Below are positions 1 to 13,000 of a stretch of 64,000 bases of DNA, in pieces. Below the pieces are notes generated by a model that was not told where the DNA came from, ran no database searches, and was given only the letters and a program-made list of their open reading frames with translations. The stretch covers positions 25,126,517 to 25,190,516 of the forward strand of contig OX419755.1 of the NCBI GenBank assembly GCA_948567375.1. Direction: 5' to 3'. This stretch comes from Lunularia cruciata. Its lineage: Eukaryota > Streptophyta > Marchantiopsida > Lunulariales > Lunulariaceae. The translations under genes and the position numbers were made by a program. Every line of letters begins with the position of its first letter. Positions within the stretch are counted from its first letter, which is position 1.

Positions 1-1585
1 TCCCCTCAATCTTCTTTTTTCTCTCCTCCTCCTTCTTCCTCTTCTAATTTACCTTGCCCTCTCCACGCACAAGCATCACCAGCCTCCGATCTCGTCAATT
101 TCCTCTTCAATTTCTTGCTCAATTTCCCCACGTACCCAAATTTTTGAATTACATTGACTGCTGTTCGCCAGAAATTGCTCCTCTTCGCGTGAGGAGCAGC
201 AGTAGAATGGAATCTTCCGCAGAGGCGGGACTCTTTACACTACGTCCACAGCAGTGCCCATCAGAATCATAAATGACGTATTTTTTCTTCCAGACTAACT
301 GTTTTGATAGAATATGTCCCCGTTTATCCGCATATTCTGTTTTGTCCTCGACACGCGGACAAAACACCGTTAACTTGAGGTCGAATCTCCAAGTTCCCTG
401 TATATTCGGCTTTCTTGTCTCATGCAGGCCATCTCGTGCATCTACTTTACTCATTACAAACAAACAATGGACAAGCGATGAAGCTTGATCAGCTTACTGT
501 AACATCTTAGTCTTCTATAATCTGATGGAAAATAAAAAGGATTTTGTCACTAACACTTTGATTCCTAATTAGAAACAACACAATGGACAAGTGATGAACT
601 TCATCAGCTTATCGCAACTTCTTATTTTTCATAATCTAAAGGAACGTCAAAGGCTTTTGTCACTAACACTTTGATTCTTATTTTCTAAAACCTGGAATTT
701 GGTATAACAAAGAAACCTGAACAACTCAACCTAAGGATTAATAAATCTTAAATTTAAAGATGTCTGATGTACCCCCTGTACCACTCCCGAGTAGAACTAT
801 ATTCAATTTGAAGCGAGACTCATTAGCACTATCGATATAGAATTTACAATCTTTTAATGCTAATTGCGTCCTGGATTGTAATTGCCGTTATAGCTTAAAC
901 GATATAACAGCGAGAATTCTATATAATTATATTCATCCAAAGTTCTCGATTAATTAATCATCAAGAGATGACTGCTAGCTCTAAAGACTGCTCTAACTAA
1001 ATAACTGCTAGCTCTAAAGACCGCTAAATTTACAAGAGCATGTGTAAGAGGAAGGTCGACACTTTCAATGACTGACTAAAGGGAAAATGTTGATCCGGAA
1101 AACTTCCGGATTAATATTATATATATGTAGCGCAATTAGATGTAAATATTATTATTTATTATAGCATAAATGTACATTACATATATAGTTATGTTTTTAA
1201 AATCCATGTGCATTATATCGAGTTCTAAAGTCATAATTCTAACCTATGGATTATACTTTATTTTATGTCTATAGCTATGATAATTCTATATATTTGCAAT
1301 ACGCAGGCAATAATAATGTAAGAATTTAATCTGAAAATGGTGGGTTAGTGCTCGTTTTCTTTGTCATTGATTTTGTCTATGCTAGAATATTACACTTCTG
1401 CTCTCTACTCTCATCATGTTAACATAATATTATTCAGTTACCTAGTTGAGTGTACATGGGCTATTGGGCTAAATAAATAAACTTTGGGACTTATCACCTT
1501 TCACCTTTCGAGAATATTATTGTTTAGTTCTTTACAAAGGTATCATTTACAAATATAAATTTAACATGAATACCTAATAAGATAC

Positions 1586-1589
<4 letters not shown>
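1..1589. other. Intergenic, no gene recognised
   Basis: The first 500 bases are moderately GC-rich and pyrimidine-rich; the rest is AT-rich. Short open frames on both strands between 54 and 488 overlap one another and match no family I know. A sentence-like near-repeat occurs around 466-690 (phrases such as 'acaatggacaagtgatga' and 'ctaacactttgatt' recur about 115 bases apart), suggesting a small tandem duplication. Nothing else is visible. Confidence 0.5.

Positions 1590-1657
<68 letters not shown>
1590..1657. repeat. (AT)n microsatellite
   Basis: About 34 uninterrupted AT dinucleotide units. This length is highly variable between individuals and prone to assembly error. It lies in gene-poor AT-rich DNA. 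Confidence 0.97.
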
Positions 1658-1658
<1 letters not shown>

Positions 1659-2400
1659 TTTACGTATGGATATGATTTTATTCATAATAGGGCTAGTGAA
1701 GAGAATATTTTTTTATCATAAAATTACATTTTAGATTATGCCAAATAAGGTTAATGATAAGCCACATATGTCTTGATCTCTTTATTTGAGAAAGAATTTC
1801 ACTCTCAAATATGATGAATAAATATGAAATTTCCATGGAAATATCGATAACTTACTATTGAATTAATGTGGAATTTTATTAGTATAAGCAGTTCAACTTA
1901 GGTTAATTCCGATGTTTATGTCGTAACTTTTTGTTTGTATTATACGGAGTAATCTTGGTTTTTCTTGAGAGCTAAATAAAACTGGTAATTTTGAAATTGA
2001 TAAATAGAAAGATTAAGATAGACTAATTTAAAGTGTGTGCTTCTACATGTCACCAGGATTTAAATTTTTTTAATAAAAATTACTAAATATATGTCATGTG
2101 AATTAGTAGTTTTTGTAAATTGAAGGTTAAAAAATCGTAGGTAAGATAAAAATATAAAAAGCATGAAAGAAATATATTTTGATTTTCAATTTGAAGACCT
2201 ACGAGAAGATATAATTAAAACCATTTAAATCAAGAAAAGGACAGGTCCATTCCTCGCGAGAGTACGAAACCTTGCCCCTCAAAGCCTTGTTCCTCTGTGT
2301 GAATGCAGAATTTTATATAACGGTGATATTCAAATGATACCAAGTAAAAGTAAAAGTAAAAGGTAACACGTAGTACAAAGCGTTACCCATGACATCAAAT
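1658..2400. other. AT-rich intergenic DNA, nothing recognised
   Basis: No coding potential, RNA gene or repeat recognised. Base composition is strongly AT-rich, like the other intergenic stretches of the window. Confidence 0.5.
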
Positions 2401-2404
2401 AACA

Positions 2405-3060
2405 AGAAGGATGAAAAGACCCCATCAGGCCCGTACCACCGACGTAAAGTAATAAGAAGAATGAGACCATCGAGCCCGTACAAGGATAAAAGAAACAGAG
2501 AATGGTGTAAGTCCAAGGTAATGAGTATTCAGAAATTTAACCTATAACAGAAAACTATCATATAATCTACCTTATGAGATATTTGTAAATATAAAATTAG
2601 TACTAAAAATGACCGATATAATTTGGTTTTGTTTCGAGGCAGCACGCGCATACCCTATAAGTTGGACGTTGATGGCACGTTGGATGTACGAGCCATGATT
2701 TAGTGAAAATTTAATTTATTCTAGACTTGAATCTCGGATTCAGTGCTATACTATTCGGCTTGTCATTTCATAGTGCAATTTATTATGTTCGACCGCTTTA
2801 CTCCTCAAGCTTTCCAGCCTAGAATACTCTCTCACTCGTATCGAACGAATTTTTAAGTACTATGACTTTGTGAAAACAATTTATTATAGTTTGCGTTGAG
2901 TACTGCCATTCATCATCTCTATGAGATTAGTACATAACGGAATCCCGACTCGCGTAATATAACAAGAAGAATGAGAAGAACGCATCAATCAAACCAAACA
3001 ACGATAAAAGATAAGAGGTAAAATAGGGCTAAGCCCCCATACTATCGGAATGAGAAATTC
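2405..3060 (-). mobile_element. Short 3'-end fragments of the LINE-type repeat
   Basis: Two degraded pieces (about 2405-2515 and 2958-3060) contain variants of the phrase 'gaccccatcaagcccgtacaagg' split by changes, followed by 'ataaaagataagaggtaaaatagggctaagcccc'-like sequence. The same block ends the longer LINE relics at 3170, 4770, 23960 and 60640. They look like severely 5'-truncated or decayed copies, as target-primed reverse transcription leaves. No coding sequence remains. Confidence 0.5.
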
Positions 3061-3164
3061 GCCTAAACTCACACCTTGGAACATAATGTCTTATAGAACC
3101 GCTTTTACATGTCATTTAGGTGCAAGTTTGTTTTCTTAACGTGGAACATGCGACCCCGGAGAAC

Positions 3165-4260
3165 ACATGAAAGATGGGAAGACCCCATCAAGCCGCATAA
3201 GGGAGAGACAAAAGAGGTAAAATGAGGCTAGGCCCCAATAGTATAGATCTGAGAAATCTGCTCTACCACACTTAAGATATCAGAGCTATGCAAGTAGTAA
3301 GGTCTAAAAACTACTTTAGCGTCCTAAGAAGCATCACCTAGTGTGATTACTCTCATATGGATTGCACTGAGCCAATGCTCTATATAGAGCAATTGACACA
3401 CATTGTCTAAAGTATACTACAAAGTATGAGAGTGTGAATAGTACTCACTTCCGTCTAATATGATAAACTCTTTTGCACTCATTGACAAATGTGTCAAATG
3501 TCATTTCTATTGCCCCATATAACTCCAAGGCTAGAGGAACAAAGAGGTGATATCGTTGCATACCCCTATACTTTGGAGACCTTGCATGATGTTGCTCCAC
3601 TTGCTCCACATCCATGAGGATGAGTAACCATTCACTCTAAAATTGCATCACTTGTATGGTCTATAACCACAACCCAATTACTATCATGTGATTATCTCGG
3701 ACCAAGTATAAGTATACTCTAACACATGTTGTCTACAAAGAATATGAACCCTCACGCAAGGTATCCACTCTCTTGTGCCAAAGCAAACACTATATCCCTG
3801 ATGGCATCATGGGAAGCTATCATGGACACCATGTCATATGAAATACTATTGCATCTAGTGTAGAACCACACTCACAAGTGAGTAACAAAGATGCAAACAA
3901 GTGGACCAAACCTAAGCCGAACTTCATCATTGTAGAGAAGTTGGCTAGTGCAAGTCAAAATGCCCTAATACATGGTCAAGTTAGGATCCAAGAGCATACA
4001 TCCTTGTCAGAGCAAGAGTAAAGATGTGCTCTAGTGGCCCGAGGAATGGACAAGTTTACTAAGAGAGAATGTAGCATATATTGACATTGTCGCTCCATCA
4101 AGGAAGATTGTAAACCTCTAGTCAAATCTGATGGTAGTGAAGCAAAGGATAGAAGGTCCTCCCATGCCCATGGGGATATACCATCTCTCATCTGCCGCAA
4201 TAACACTTGGAGAGAAAAGGATCCCTCCTCCACCTCAATCACATATGTTTCCTAAACTAG
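3165..4260 (-). mobile_element. LINE-type retrotransposon relic, C-terminal part of ORF2
   Basis: Read on the minus strand, scattered frames encode the C-terminal end of a non-LTR retrotransposon reverse-transcriptase protein. Around 3976-4242 the minus frame gives an RT-tail segment (residues like 'RATRAHLYSCSDKDVCSW'), where non-LTR RTs typically have an 'HLLS...A..WL' stretch. Lower coordinates correspond to the CCHC and endonuclease-like region that is clearer in the copy at 23.96 kb, then the 3' end with 'gaccccatcaagcc' near 3180. Frameshifts and stops interrupt all frames. It is a dead, 5'-truncated copy of the same family as 4770, 23960 and 60640. Confidence 0.7.
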
Positions 4261-4764
4261 CTTGTCTACAATCACAAAATGAGAGTAAAGTAGGGGTGCA
4301 GAGAGAGTATAACTACACAAAAATGCTATAGGTGTAGTCTCTTCCATAGATATTAGGCCTACACTTCTTCACGATATTGATAGAGATAGTTGTCTACATA
4401 CCAAATCCTCCTTCACACACTCATATGTCTCGGGTTTGTTTTCTCAACCAAAAAAAAAGTGAAAAACAATGGACAGAGTATACCAATCTGAGATAAAATA
4501 CTCTACAAATTTTCATATATTCAAGTATATACATTGCAAAATTACTTTAACAAAGGCTTCTCCACTCAATTTGTCCCGCTATTTCTTCATGGAATCACAT
4601 CGCAACCAATGATCATCCACCATGCTCTTGAAATATGAGAAACAAGACATATATAGTGCAGCAATTTTTTGTATGAGCTAATTGCTCTAAGATTCCATGA
4701 TTAGAGTTGTTTGACTTTTGCTTCATATGCATGAAAGTGAAGGGCAACCATGTAGAAAAGACAA

Positions 4765-5560
4765 AGGATAGGAAGACATAATCAAGTTGTACAAGGGTGA
4801 GACAAAATAGGTAAAATGGGGCTAAGCCCCAATATAGTAGATATAAAAAATCTGCCCTATTGTACCTAAGATATCCTAGCTATGCAAGTCATACAGTCTA
4901 CAAACAACTAGAGCATCTGAAGAAGCATAACCTAGTGTGATTGCTCTCCTATGGATTGCACCAACCATTGCACTCTATAGAGCAATGGACACACTTTGTC
5001 TAAAATATGCTACAAAGTATGAGAGTGAGAGTGGTACCTCCTAGCACTTAACATGAGACGCTCCGGAGCACTTGTTAACAAATGTGTTGAACTTCATGTC
5101 CATCGCTCCATATAACTCCAAGGCTAGAGTAACAAAGAGGTGACCCGCTGCATACCCATATACTTGGAAACCTTGCAAGCTATTGTTGCACTCACCATCC
5201 ATCCAAGTGGATGGGTAATCACTCCTTCCAAAACTATAGCATGCGTAGGGTCCATAACCACGACATCCACTACTATCACCTGATCATCTCGGGCAAAGTA
5301 TAAGTTTGCCTTGACACGTGTTATCTGCAAAGCATACAAACACTCCCTCTAAACCAAGTATCCACTCTCTCATGCGATAACAAACACTATGTCCCTAATA
5401 GCATCATGGGTAGTTATCCTATATCCTCCAAAAGGACACCGTGTCATATAGACCGCAGCTGCATCTAGTGTAGAATCACATTCACAAGTGAGTAATGAGG
5501 ACGGAGATGGGTGGACCAAACCTAGGCAAAACCACATCTAGTGCATAGAGAAAGTAGTTG
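4765..5560 (-). mobile_element. LINE-type retrotransposon relic, endonuclease-like C-terminus
   Basis: A second minus-strand copy of the same family. The frame at 5124-5339 encodes a segment with 'RVKANLYFARDDQVIVVDVV', then 'GVITHPLGW' and 'CKVSKYMGM'. This order of a D-rich strand, a VDVVV strand and K..KY resembles the restriction-like endonuclease domain downstream of RT in R2-type non-LTR elements (inference). The CCHC module lies at higher coordinates, near 5400-5530. The 3' end at about 4770 carries the common 'gaaga-cataatcaag' and 'gacaaaataggtaaaatgg' block. Interrupted, so non-functional. Confidence 0.7.
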
Positions 5561-8063
5561 ATGCATGAAAGAGGATTAAGGCTTCTCCAATACACAAATG
5601 TACTCCAATTTTTGTGAAGTCTGAAGGATATCCAAGTGGCAAGCAATGAGATCACATCATCAGGGCAGCAGCAAAGAAGTAGTGAAGTCTACGTGTCCAC
5701 AAGAAGGCCAGTCGTAACAACTTGTGCCATGAAAAGAATTGAGCTGCAACCCTGTAAAGAGGAATAAAAAACATTTATTTTTTCCCTTCTACTTCTTCTT
5801 TAATTTGGGTGTATCCTTGCCCTAGGTCCAATGCAACCTATTAGATGAAGATGTAAAGAACATTCCCTATTACTTATGTCATTTTAACATGCACAGCACT
5901 AGTAATTTCATGAACCTGCGAACCTTTTCACTTCTCTTTAATACGTTTCATTGCAGATTTTGATTGTTAATTAACTCAAACAGACTATTGAGAAGTAATT
6001 GTTTGATCAAGAGAATAATAGTTAAAATTAATAACATACAATATCACACGGAAGAATAATAACCAACCAAACAAGCTTACTTATGTTTAGTTGATCAATT
6101 ATTTCAAATGCTTATAAATTATGTGTGCCATCTATAACTCAAAACATTTATGTAATGTCATGAATTCTTATTACATAGTAAGATAAAGCTTTGAATCCTT
6201 TTTTACATTTTAATCAAGTTATTTTTTCTTATATAAGTGATTTAGTTTTGCTAGTGCTTCAAGCGATGAAAATTTTCAAATGTCATAAAAGACTTATAAT
6301 CCTGTAGGATAAACTATTAAAATCCTCCACTATACTTTACAAACTTAAGTTCTCTATTTCTGCAAGTCTTAGTGTTGAAATTTCATTTATTAATGTATGG
6401 TACTATCTAATAACAAATTTACCCACAAGATCATTTTATACTTAATATTAAAAAATAGTTTATGTACAAAATATTTAAAGCCTACAAAATATCGTAATAA
6501 ATTATATAATATATATAGGCTAATAAAATATAGCTAGATAAGGAAATAAAACACTCTATTTCCAATCTGGTGTATATTTGCAAATTATCACACTTGAAAA
6601 ACGAGACAAAAATCTAAGTTTTTTTATAAATTACTAAATTCTAAAAGCTTTATGTAATTCAAGCTATACTTGGATTTACCGATCTGTACCCTCATTTGGT
6701 TTGATGAATTCAAGTAGCATCTATGGACCATCCGAGTTTGCATCAAAACCTAATTTGATATAGAAAGCATATCTTAATAATTTAGTCTTCTATTTGGTTC
6801 GACAATAGAATTATGAGGCATCAACGTCATCATTCACATATATCTCTAGAAGCAAGTTAACGCAACTATGCCAATTATTCCGCTTTAAGTCTATGGCTTT
6901 CCAAGCATGTCCTCCACACGAATTTAGTGGATATCACATTAATATCAGTAATTAAAATTTTTTTATTTTTTTATTTTATAGAATTGTTGTCGCCATTAAT
7001 TTTTGATATTATCATCTATGGCGTGGCAAAAATAAATAGCACAATGTACCGACATTATATAAGGGTTGTGAGTCCATGTCACTTTTACCATATCATAAGT
7101 GACAATATAAAAAGAATTGGTCTCAATAAAAAATTTCATGTTATATTATATTAATCATCCTCGATGTAGATAGGTATTCTTTAGATCTTCATAAATCTAC
7201 AATCGTCCTTATGAACATATACGTCACTTTTATCATATCATTCGTAGCAAAAGCAAAAGATTTAGTAAAACTAATAATTTTTATGTTATTATATGTTAAT
7301 CAGCCCAGCTCCATACAATCATAACTAAATGGTCTGATCAGCTCTATAGATAGATAATCTCTAGACATTCGTAGATCTCACCATTATCCTCCTTATGGAC
7401 ATGTCGAATGAGTCACACACAACTGTCCTTGTTGACTTGTAGACTGGATTACGCAGGATGCTTGAAGTCACGGAGAACGTCTGCGACGCCATCCCAAAGA
7501 TAGCGATTGGAATGAAATTGTGTCGACGTATGGACTCTCACAACCGCTTGATGCCAGAGAGTTTGCAGAGTTTAACGATTTGCCTTCTTACGATGCTAGT
7601 TTTTCTCTTGAGAAGCGGGGAGCCATAGGCGAGAATAGTCAAAGACGGCACCGAATGCATGAGTGTAGTCAGCCACAGGGTAGTGAAACAGCGTTCTGAG
7701 ATAGAGACTAGCCTGGGATTCGGAACCAAGTGTGTGGTCCCCGTGATGAAACTTTGTGCACTTCCGGTGAGTAGATCCAAACTCTGAGCAGACACTGTGC
7801 ACCTCCAAGACCATGCATTAAGCTGTGGAGGTTTGTGCGATGCACTATGTAGAACATGACATAAGTAGATATGTGGAGGCAAAGCATTTTAGGAAGTGTG
7901 AGTGGTCTACTTTTAAGATGAACATAAAATCTCTGCACCTCCGATGCCATCGGATATTGAACCTGTTCTCTGATTGTTCTACAAAGCGAGTCATTGTAAG
8001 GTGAATAAATCTGGACATATGAGGCTTAAACAAACCTTAACGTTATCCACTAACTTTTGACCA
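5561..8063. other. Intergenic, no gene recognised
   Basis: AT-rich from 5561 to about 7400, with no homology recognised. From about 7430 to 8060 GC rises and several overlapping minus-strand frames occur (7538-8033), but they are out of frame with each other, share no family motif and are not supported as a gene. A decayed gene fragment or an extra degenerate unit of the tandem repeat just downstream is possible. Confidence 0.4.
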
Positions 8064-8500
8064 GCAACTTAGTGCATCTTTCTATTGTAGCGTCGGCCAC
8101 TGGACCTGTAATCTGAATGTTACGCAGAGCAAGTCAATTTAGAAGTGGCAGCTGGGCGAAGTTTGTGACTGTACTTGGATTGCGTGACCTGCAAGGTGGA
8201 TAAAAGTGGTGAGACATGAGAGATGAACAAAGCTCTACTTTCTCTGCTAATTTTTATCAGTGAAACCCAGCAACTTAGTGCATCTTCCTATCCTAGCGTC
8301 GGACACTAAGACCTGTAATCTGAATGTTATGCACAGTAAGTCATTTTAGAAGCAAAAGCTGGGCGAAGTTCGTAATCGTCCTTAACTTCCATGACCTGCA
8401 AAGTGGAGAAAGTGGCGAGACATGAGCGACGCAAAGCTTCAATCTCTCCTGTTTGACCACTGAAGACCTGCAACTTAGAGCATCTTCCAATTCAAGTAAA
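8064..8500. repeat. About 200-bp tandem repeat, two full units plus a partial
   Basis: The phrase 'gcaacttagtgcatct' starts units at 8064 and 8270 and, as 'gcaacttagagcatct', at 8470. Within each unit the order 'gcgtcgg-cactg', 'acctgtaatctgaatgtta', 'agctgggcgaagtt', 'gacctgcaa' and 'gagacatgag' is conserved with substitutions and small indels. It sits just beyond the 3' end of the VIM-like gene. Confidence 0.85.
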
Positions 8501-9143
8501 GTCGTTGTGTATTTAATTTCATACAGAAATGCAAATGCTCGCCCTCAGTGTAACTAACTACCTTTGACGGTCTCTCTTGGAAGTGTTGCTGCGAACCGTA
8601 AGGACCCGTAACCAAAATAATCCAATGCAGCTTGTTCTGCAGCTTTCTTCTCTACAAGAAGAGGCTCTTGCAATACTGGACAGTTCCTCGGCCAATCAGA
8701 AACGCTCAATCGAAGTTCAGTGCAACCCAAGAAATCAGGGAAGATAACAGGGTAGAGTGATAACGCGGCTGCTATAGTTTTTTGCCACATGGTCATGTAG
8801 CTGTGCAGGGCAGTAAAGAGGCAGAGCAGAAGGTCGAGTGCCTTCAAAGCAATATGTAAGATGAATTGTGAGCTTTTGCTCATTGTGCAGCAGATTTTGA
8901 GTCTTTCTTTGAAGTTTCACGCTTTTACTCGGCCAGAGAACTAGTTCATCGATTCTGAGCATGAAAACATGGTCCACAAAGAAAGATGGGAAGGAGTGAA
9001 TGGCTAATGGAACAAACTTTGCATGGGAACGAATCCTTATAAAATGTTTGTTATGTACATCCAGCTTCCACCTATTAATGGCGAACTTGCCATATCTCGA
9101 CCTCGTCTAAAACTAGTAAACTCAGAAGTCGCTAGGAGATAAA
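8501..9143 (-). other. Downstream flank / possible 3' UTR of the VIM-like gene
   Basis: No exon joins onto the VIM stop codon at 9144. Two overlapping minus-strand frames (8554-8883 and 8735-8977) have no recognisable domain. Part of this stretch is likely 3' untranslated sequence of the gene ending at 9144, but I see no decisive poly(A) signal. Confidence 0.35.
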
Positions 9144-10055
9144 CTAAGGCAGAACTATGGGCTTACCTGGGCTCAGGCCCGACTGGCTGGCATTGAGACC
9201 TGACTTGCTGGACTTAAGAGTTGTTGCTGTTAGAAAACCTCTGGTCATCCTTCTAGTAGGTACAAAAACGTCGTCGTCTGAATCTGACAACGAGATGGGG
9301 CAAGTAGCAGATGTCTTGCTTGCATTTAAATCAGATGTTTCTGCTTTGTTTGGTTTCCCAAGGGCTCTTGATAGTCGGACTCTCCTTTTGGGTGCAAGAG
9401 TTTCTTGCTCGACTCGGAGGTCACGTTCCGGTGCGTTGCTGAGGTCCGTCAACGGTGCTGATTCCTGAGGAAGATCTCTTTCTGAAGTCTTGGCAGTATT
9501 GACAGTCTTGTCCACGTCTACAGCACTGTCAGTAGCAAGCTGGTTTTCAGTCACTTCGCGTGTACGACCTCTCTTTCTCTGCTTAACAGGCGATGGAGAA
9601 TCATCTTCCGAGTCCTCGACGACCTCTTGTGCTATCGCTTCCTCTGGTCGACCTCTCTTTCTATGTTGCACAGGAACCCGAGAATCGTCTTCAGAGTCCT
9701 CAACAACAAGGTCAGCATCTTGTGGACTTTTGAGCTTATCGTGCTTGGAAGCTTCTGAAGTCAACAAGCCTTTCCCTGAAACAGAACTTCCTCGGGAATC
9801 TTCTGCGACTTCCTGCACAAGATTTCCTGAGGGCTCACAAGGACTGGTCACAGCTACTTTGCTAAATTGTCCACTCGAGGTTACTTTTAGTGGAGTATTC
9901 GGACTCGCTTCAGCCAACTGCACATCAGATGAGAGAGCACGTTGAGGGGACTTTGCTGGAATCTTCGAATCCTCTTCATTGTCTTCCTCTAGCTCGTCTC
10001 CTTCCTCATCGGAACTTACTGGGTCCGTCTTTACCGTTTCTCCTGGGTTGCTCAC
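9144..10055 (-). other. Low-complexity C-terminal tail of the VIM-like protein with internal repeats
   Basis: The last exon encodes a roughly 320-residue tail, longer than I would expect for this family. It is rich in acidic and Ser residues and contains two copies of a module 'VVEDSEDDS' + Pro/Val linker + 'RKRGR' (about residues 700-760), i.e. an acidic phospho-acceptor cluster followed by a basic patch. Likely disordered; the acidic Ser clusters look like CK2-type sites and the KRGR patches like nuclear-localisation or DNA-binding elements (inference). Confidence 0.7.
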
Positions 10056-13000
10056 GTCGTCTTCGCCTTTATCCTCCTGCAGTAAACCCTTGATACAATC
10101 CTCCAGTTGCCTATTTACCTGTAAAGAGAATTGAACACTTTAGAAATAACAAAGGATAAGACTAGTGCAGACTCATTAACAAACACAATTCACACAAACG
10201 GAGGAAGAGCACACAATTACCTGGGGAGCACATAAGAAATCTGTGATGTCGCCTTTACAGGTGGGACATGCCTTCTTGACCTTTTGCGCTCGAAGTGACC
10301 TCCCTCCAACGGCTTTCCTCTCCCTGATGTCTGTCGATCCAGCAAATTTGTGAAGTAGGCATGATTTGCAGAAGTTGTGTCCACATGGCGTAGAGAGAGG
10401 TTGTTCCATTACTTTCTGACAGAGGACACATCCAAATTCTGCAACTCCGAACGGTTTAAGTCAGGATAGTGACCCAAGTCCGACGGATACAAATGCTCCG
10501 AAGAACACATTGTTCTACATGCTTCTCAATGATTGCTGCATACACGAAATGGTAATTTGAACTCCTTAACTAGGGCAAGATAGTGCTGACCTCTCATCAT
10601 CCTTATGTGCAGTCTCCGCTCCTGTTTCAGGTTTGACTTCTCGGAGGCAACTTTCCTTGGGTGGCCAGTATCCGTTCTACTTATAGGCGGGTCTTTAGTC
10701 CAGCCCCATGCTTGCTCCTCCGCCTGAAACGTTCAAACAAGTCAATTCAAGAATGTCAGTCAGTCCACAACACACCACGGAAGCTCAATTTGATAACGAT
10801 TTCATATTTAGTCACAAATAGACGTGTGTTCTGCTTCCAACCTGATTCTCAGAGGAAGATGATTTGAGTTCTTCTTACTTTCAGAAGGCACATGATGACA
10901 GGGGTTCTTACTCTCCAAAGATACAAGTGGCCGACTGCATGTAGAACTATCAGAAATTGTGATCATTGGGACACAGATTAAATACCTTCCAATCCCAAGC
11001 AGCTTGAGTCTTCCTTACAGTCACGTCACTGGCTGAATTCATTTCAGCTACAGGTGGAAGTGGTCGAGGTCGATCTCCATTTTCTTCACTGCGAATGGCA
11101 ACAAGGCCGTTAGCTGATCATGAAATGGAGTGTACAGAAAATCTCAGAAAGTAGTTGATGATGGGAAAACCGTTTCAGTTCAGTGAAAACCGTTTATAGT
11201 TACCTTGACCATGGAGCCGGTTCATTATCACACCTCACGAACAGATATCTGCAAACTCGATAACCCTGATGATCATAGCACCAAATTGCATAGTCCGCAC
11301 ATAGATGTGAGACGATGAGACACAGGAAATTACTGTTACTTGCAAACTCTACTGTACTTTGTTCACAAAGTTGTAAAGAATTACTCTTACCTGAATCCCA
11401 ATCTTGCGCCAACAGGCCTCAATTCTATAGACTCCGTCATATCGAACGCATTTTTCTCCAGGGGCATAAGAGGACCTTTTCTCCTTGTGCGAACTGATCG
11501 ATACAGGAATACAATCACAGTGAATCATACATACAATAGTCAAACTTTGCTCACAGAGAACTATGTTTAAGCCCATACTGTTTCAGATTAGATTTCTCAG
11601 TGGCAGCTTCCTTTGGATGATCAAGGAAAGCTGCCACTGAGAAGTCTAACCTGAAACAGAAATGGAATGCATTCTCTTTACTAAGATGGGAAGAAAGTGA
11701 CTCTAAACTGAGAATGCTGTTGAGCTATTTATTCAAAATGCTAATGGGAATCTAGGTTAGCATGTCACCATCAGTGCATGAGAATCATGCATGTGAATTG
11801 CCTGCTATCTAGTAGGTGGAGGTCAGGTTCGATGTCGCAAACTTACCGTACGACACGGACGGGGTAGCCTTCACGGCAGCTAACGCGCAGTGCTTCGTTC
11901 GACTTGAGAAACTTTTGATCGAAAGACTGATTTTTATTCGTTCGCTTGTTCCCACTTAGATCCCTTCCTCCACTGGATCAACCACAAAAATTATCTCAAA
12001 CTAAGCTCGGCTCTTCGGCATCATCAATAATAAAAGTAGATGTACGATCGAGCAAGATCAAAAATCCTCTTTACTTCCGTGAATTGGTTCTTCAGCATGA
12101 CCAGAGCATAAAAATAAAGTCATCAAACTATCAACATCATAAAAATCTAAAGAGCAGTTCCATGAAATTACGACATAGTTATATGTTTGTCATCACCCAC
12201 CCCCTCTCGACAGACAGACTATGAAAGTTCTAAAGGTTCAGAAAGGTAAACTTGAAGTAAGAGTTACTAGTTGACTTGTCTGTGTCTAGGTACACTCTCG
12301 TGACCATCATACTCGCGCCTCCGTAGAAACAGAGACTGCAAAAGTTATGAAAATTTGCAATTAAAAAAACATCATCATGAAAGCGACTGCTTACCTTCCT
12401 GTGTACAGGAACCACTCCCCATGATCCTCGTCATCAACGTAACCGCCGGACAGACAGACAGATTGTGCGCCAATTTCCGCTTGTCCAGCAATCCCTGCAA
12501 CATGTGGCATGTGCGTTCCCCACTGCCTGCAGTCCAGTCTGTCAGCCCAGTTTTCACCAACAAGAACTCCAGTACCACGGGGATCAGCTGCAGCCGGTAT
12601 TGGTCCAAAGTGATCCCTGCTTACATTGACGAACACTTTGCCGCTAGCAGCATTTGCTTTGCCTGTCTTAACGGCTCTCTCGCTAGTAAAAAATGTATCT
12701 GGTCTCTTTGCGTTTTCAATAACATGGTGTTGAACCTTGGGAGGCCCTTGAAACTTGGAAGTTACGGTGGAAGATTTTGCACTGATCGCTGCCAACCTGA
12801 GCGCAGTTACCAGGGTAGAATTGATTCGGGGTTGCATCCGCATGGAATGCGGAATGGGAGCCCGACATTGAGGGCAATTGTTATTTCGTTGTTGGACTGT
12901 CTTCTCGAAACATTTCAAGCAGGAATTGTGCCCACATGGGGTCTGCAAGTACCAAGTTCCGCACGAAATTAGATTGTTACTTCGAATTGGCCAGCCATCC

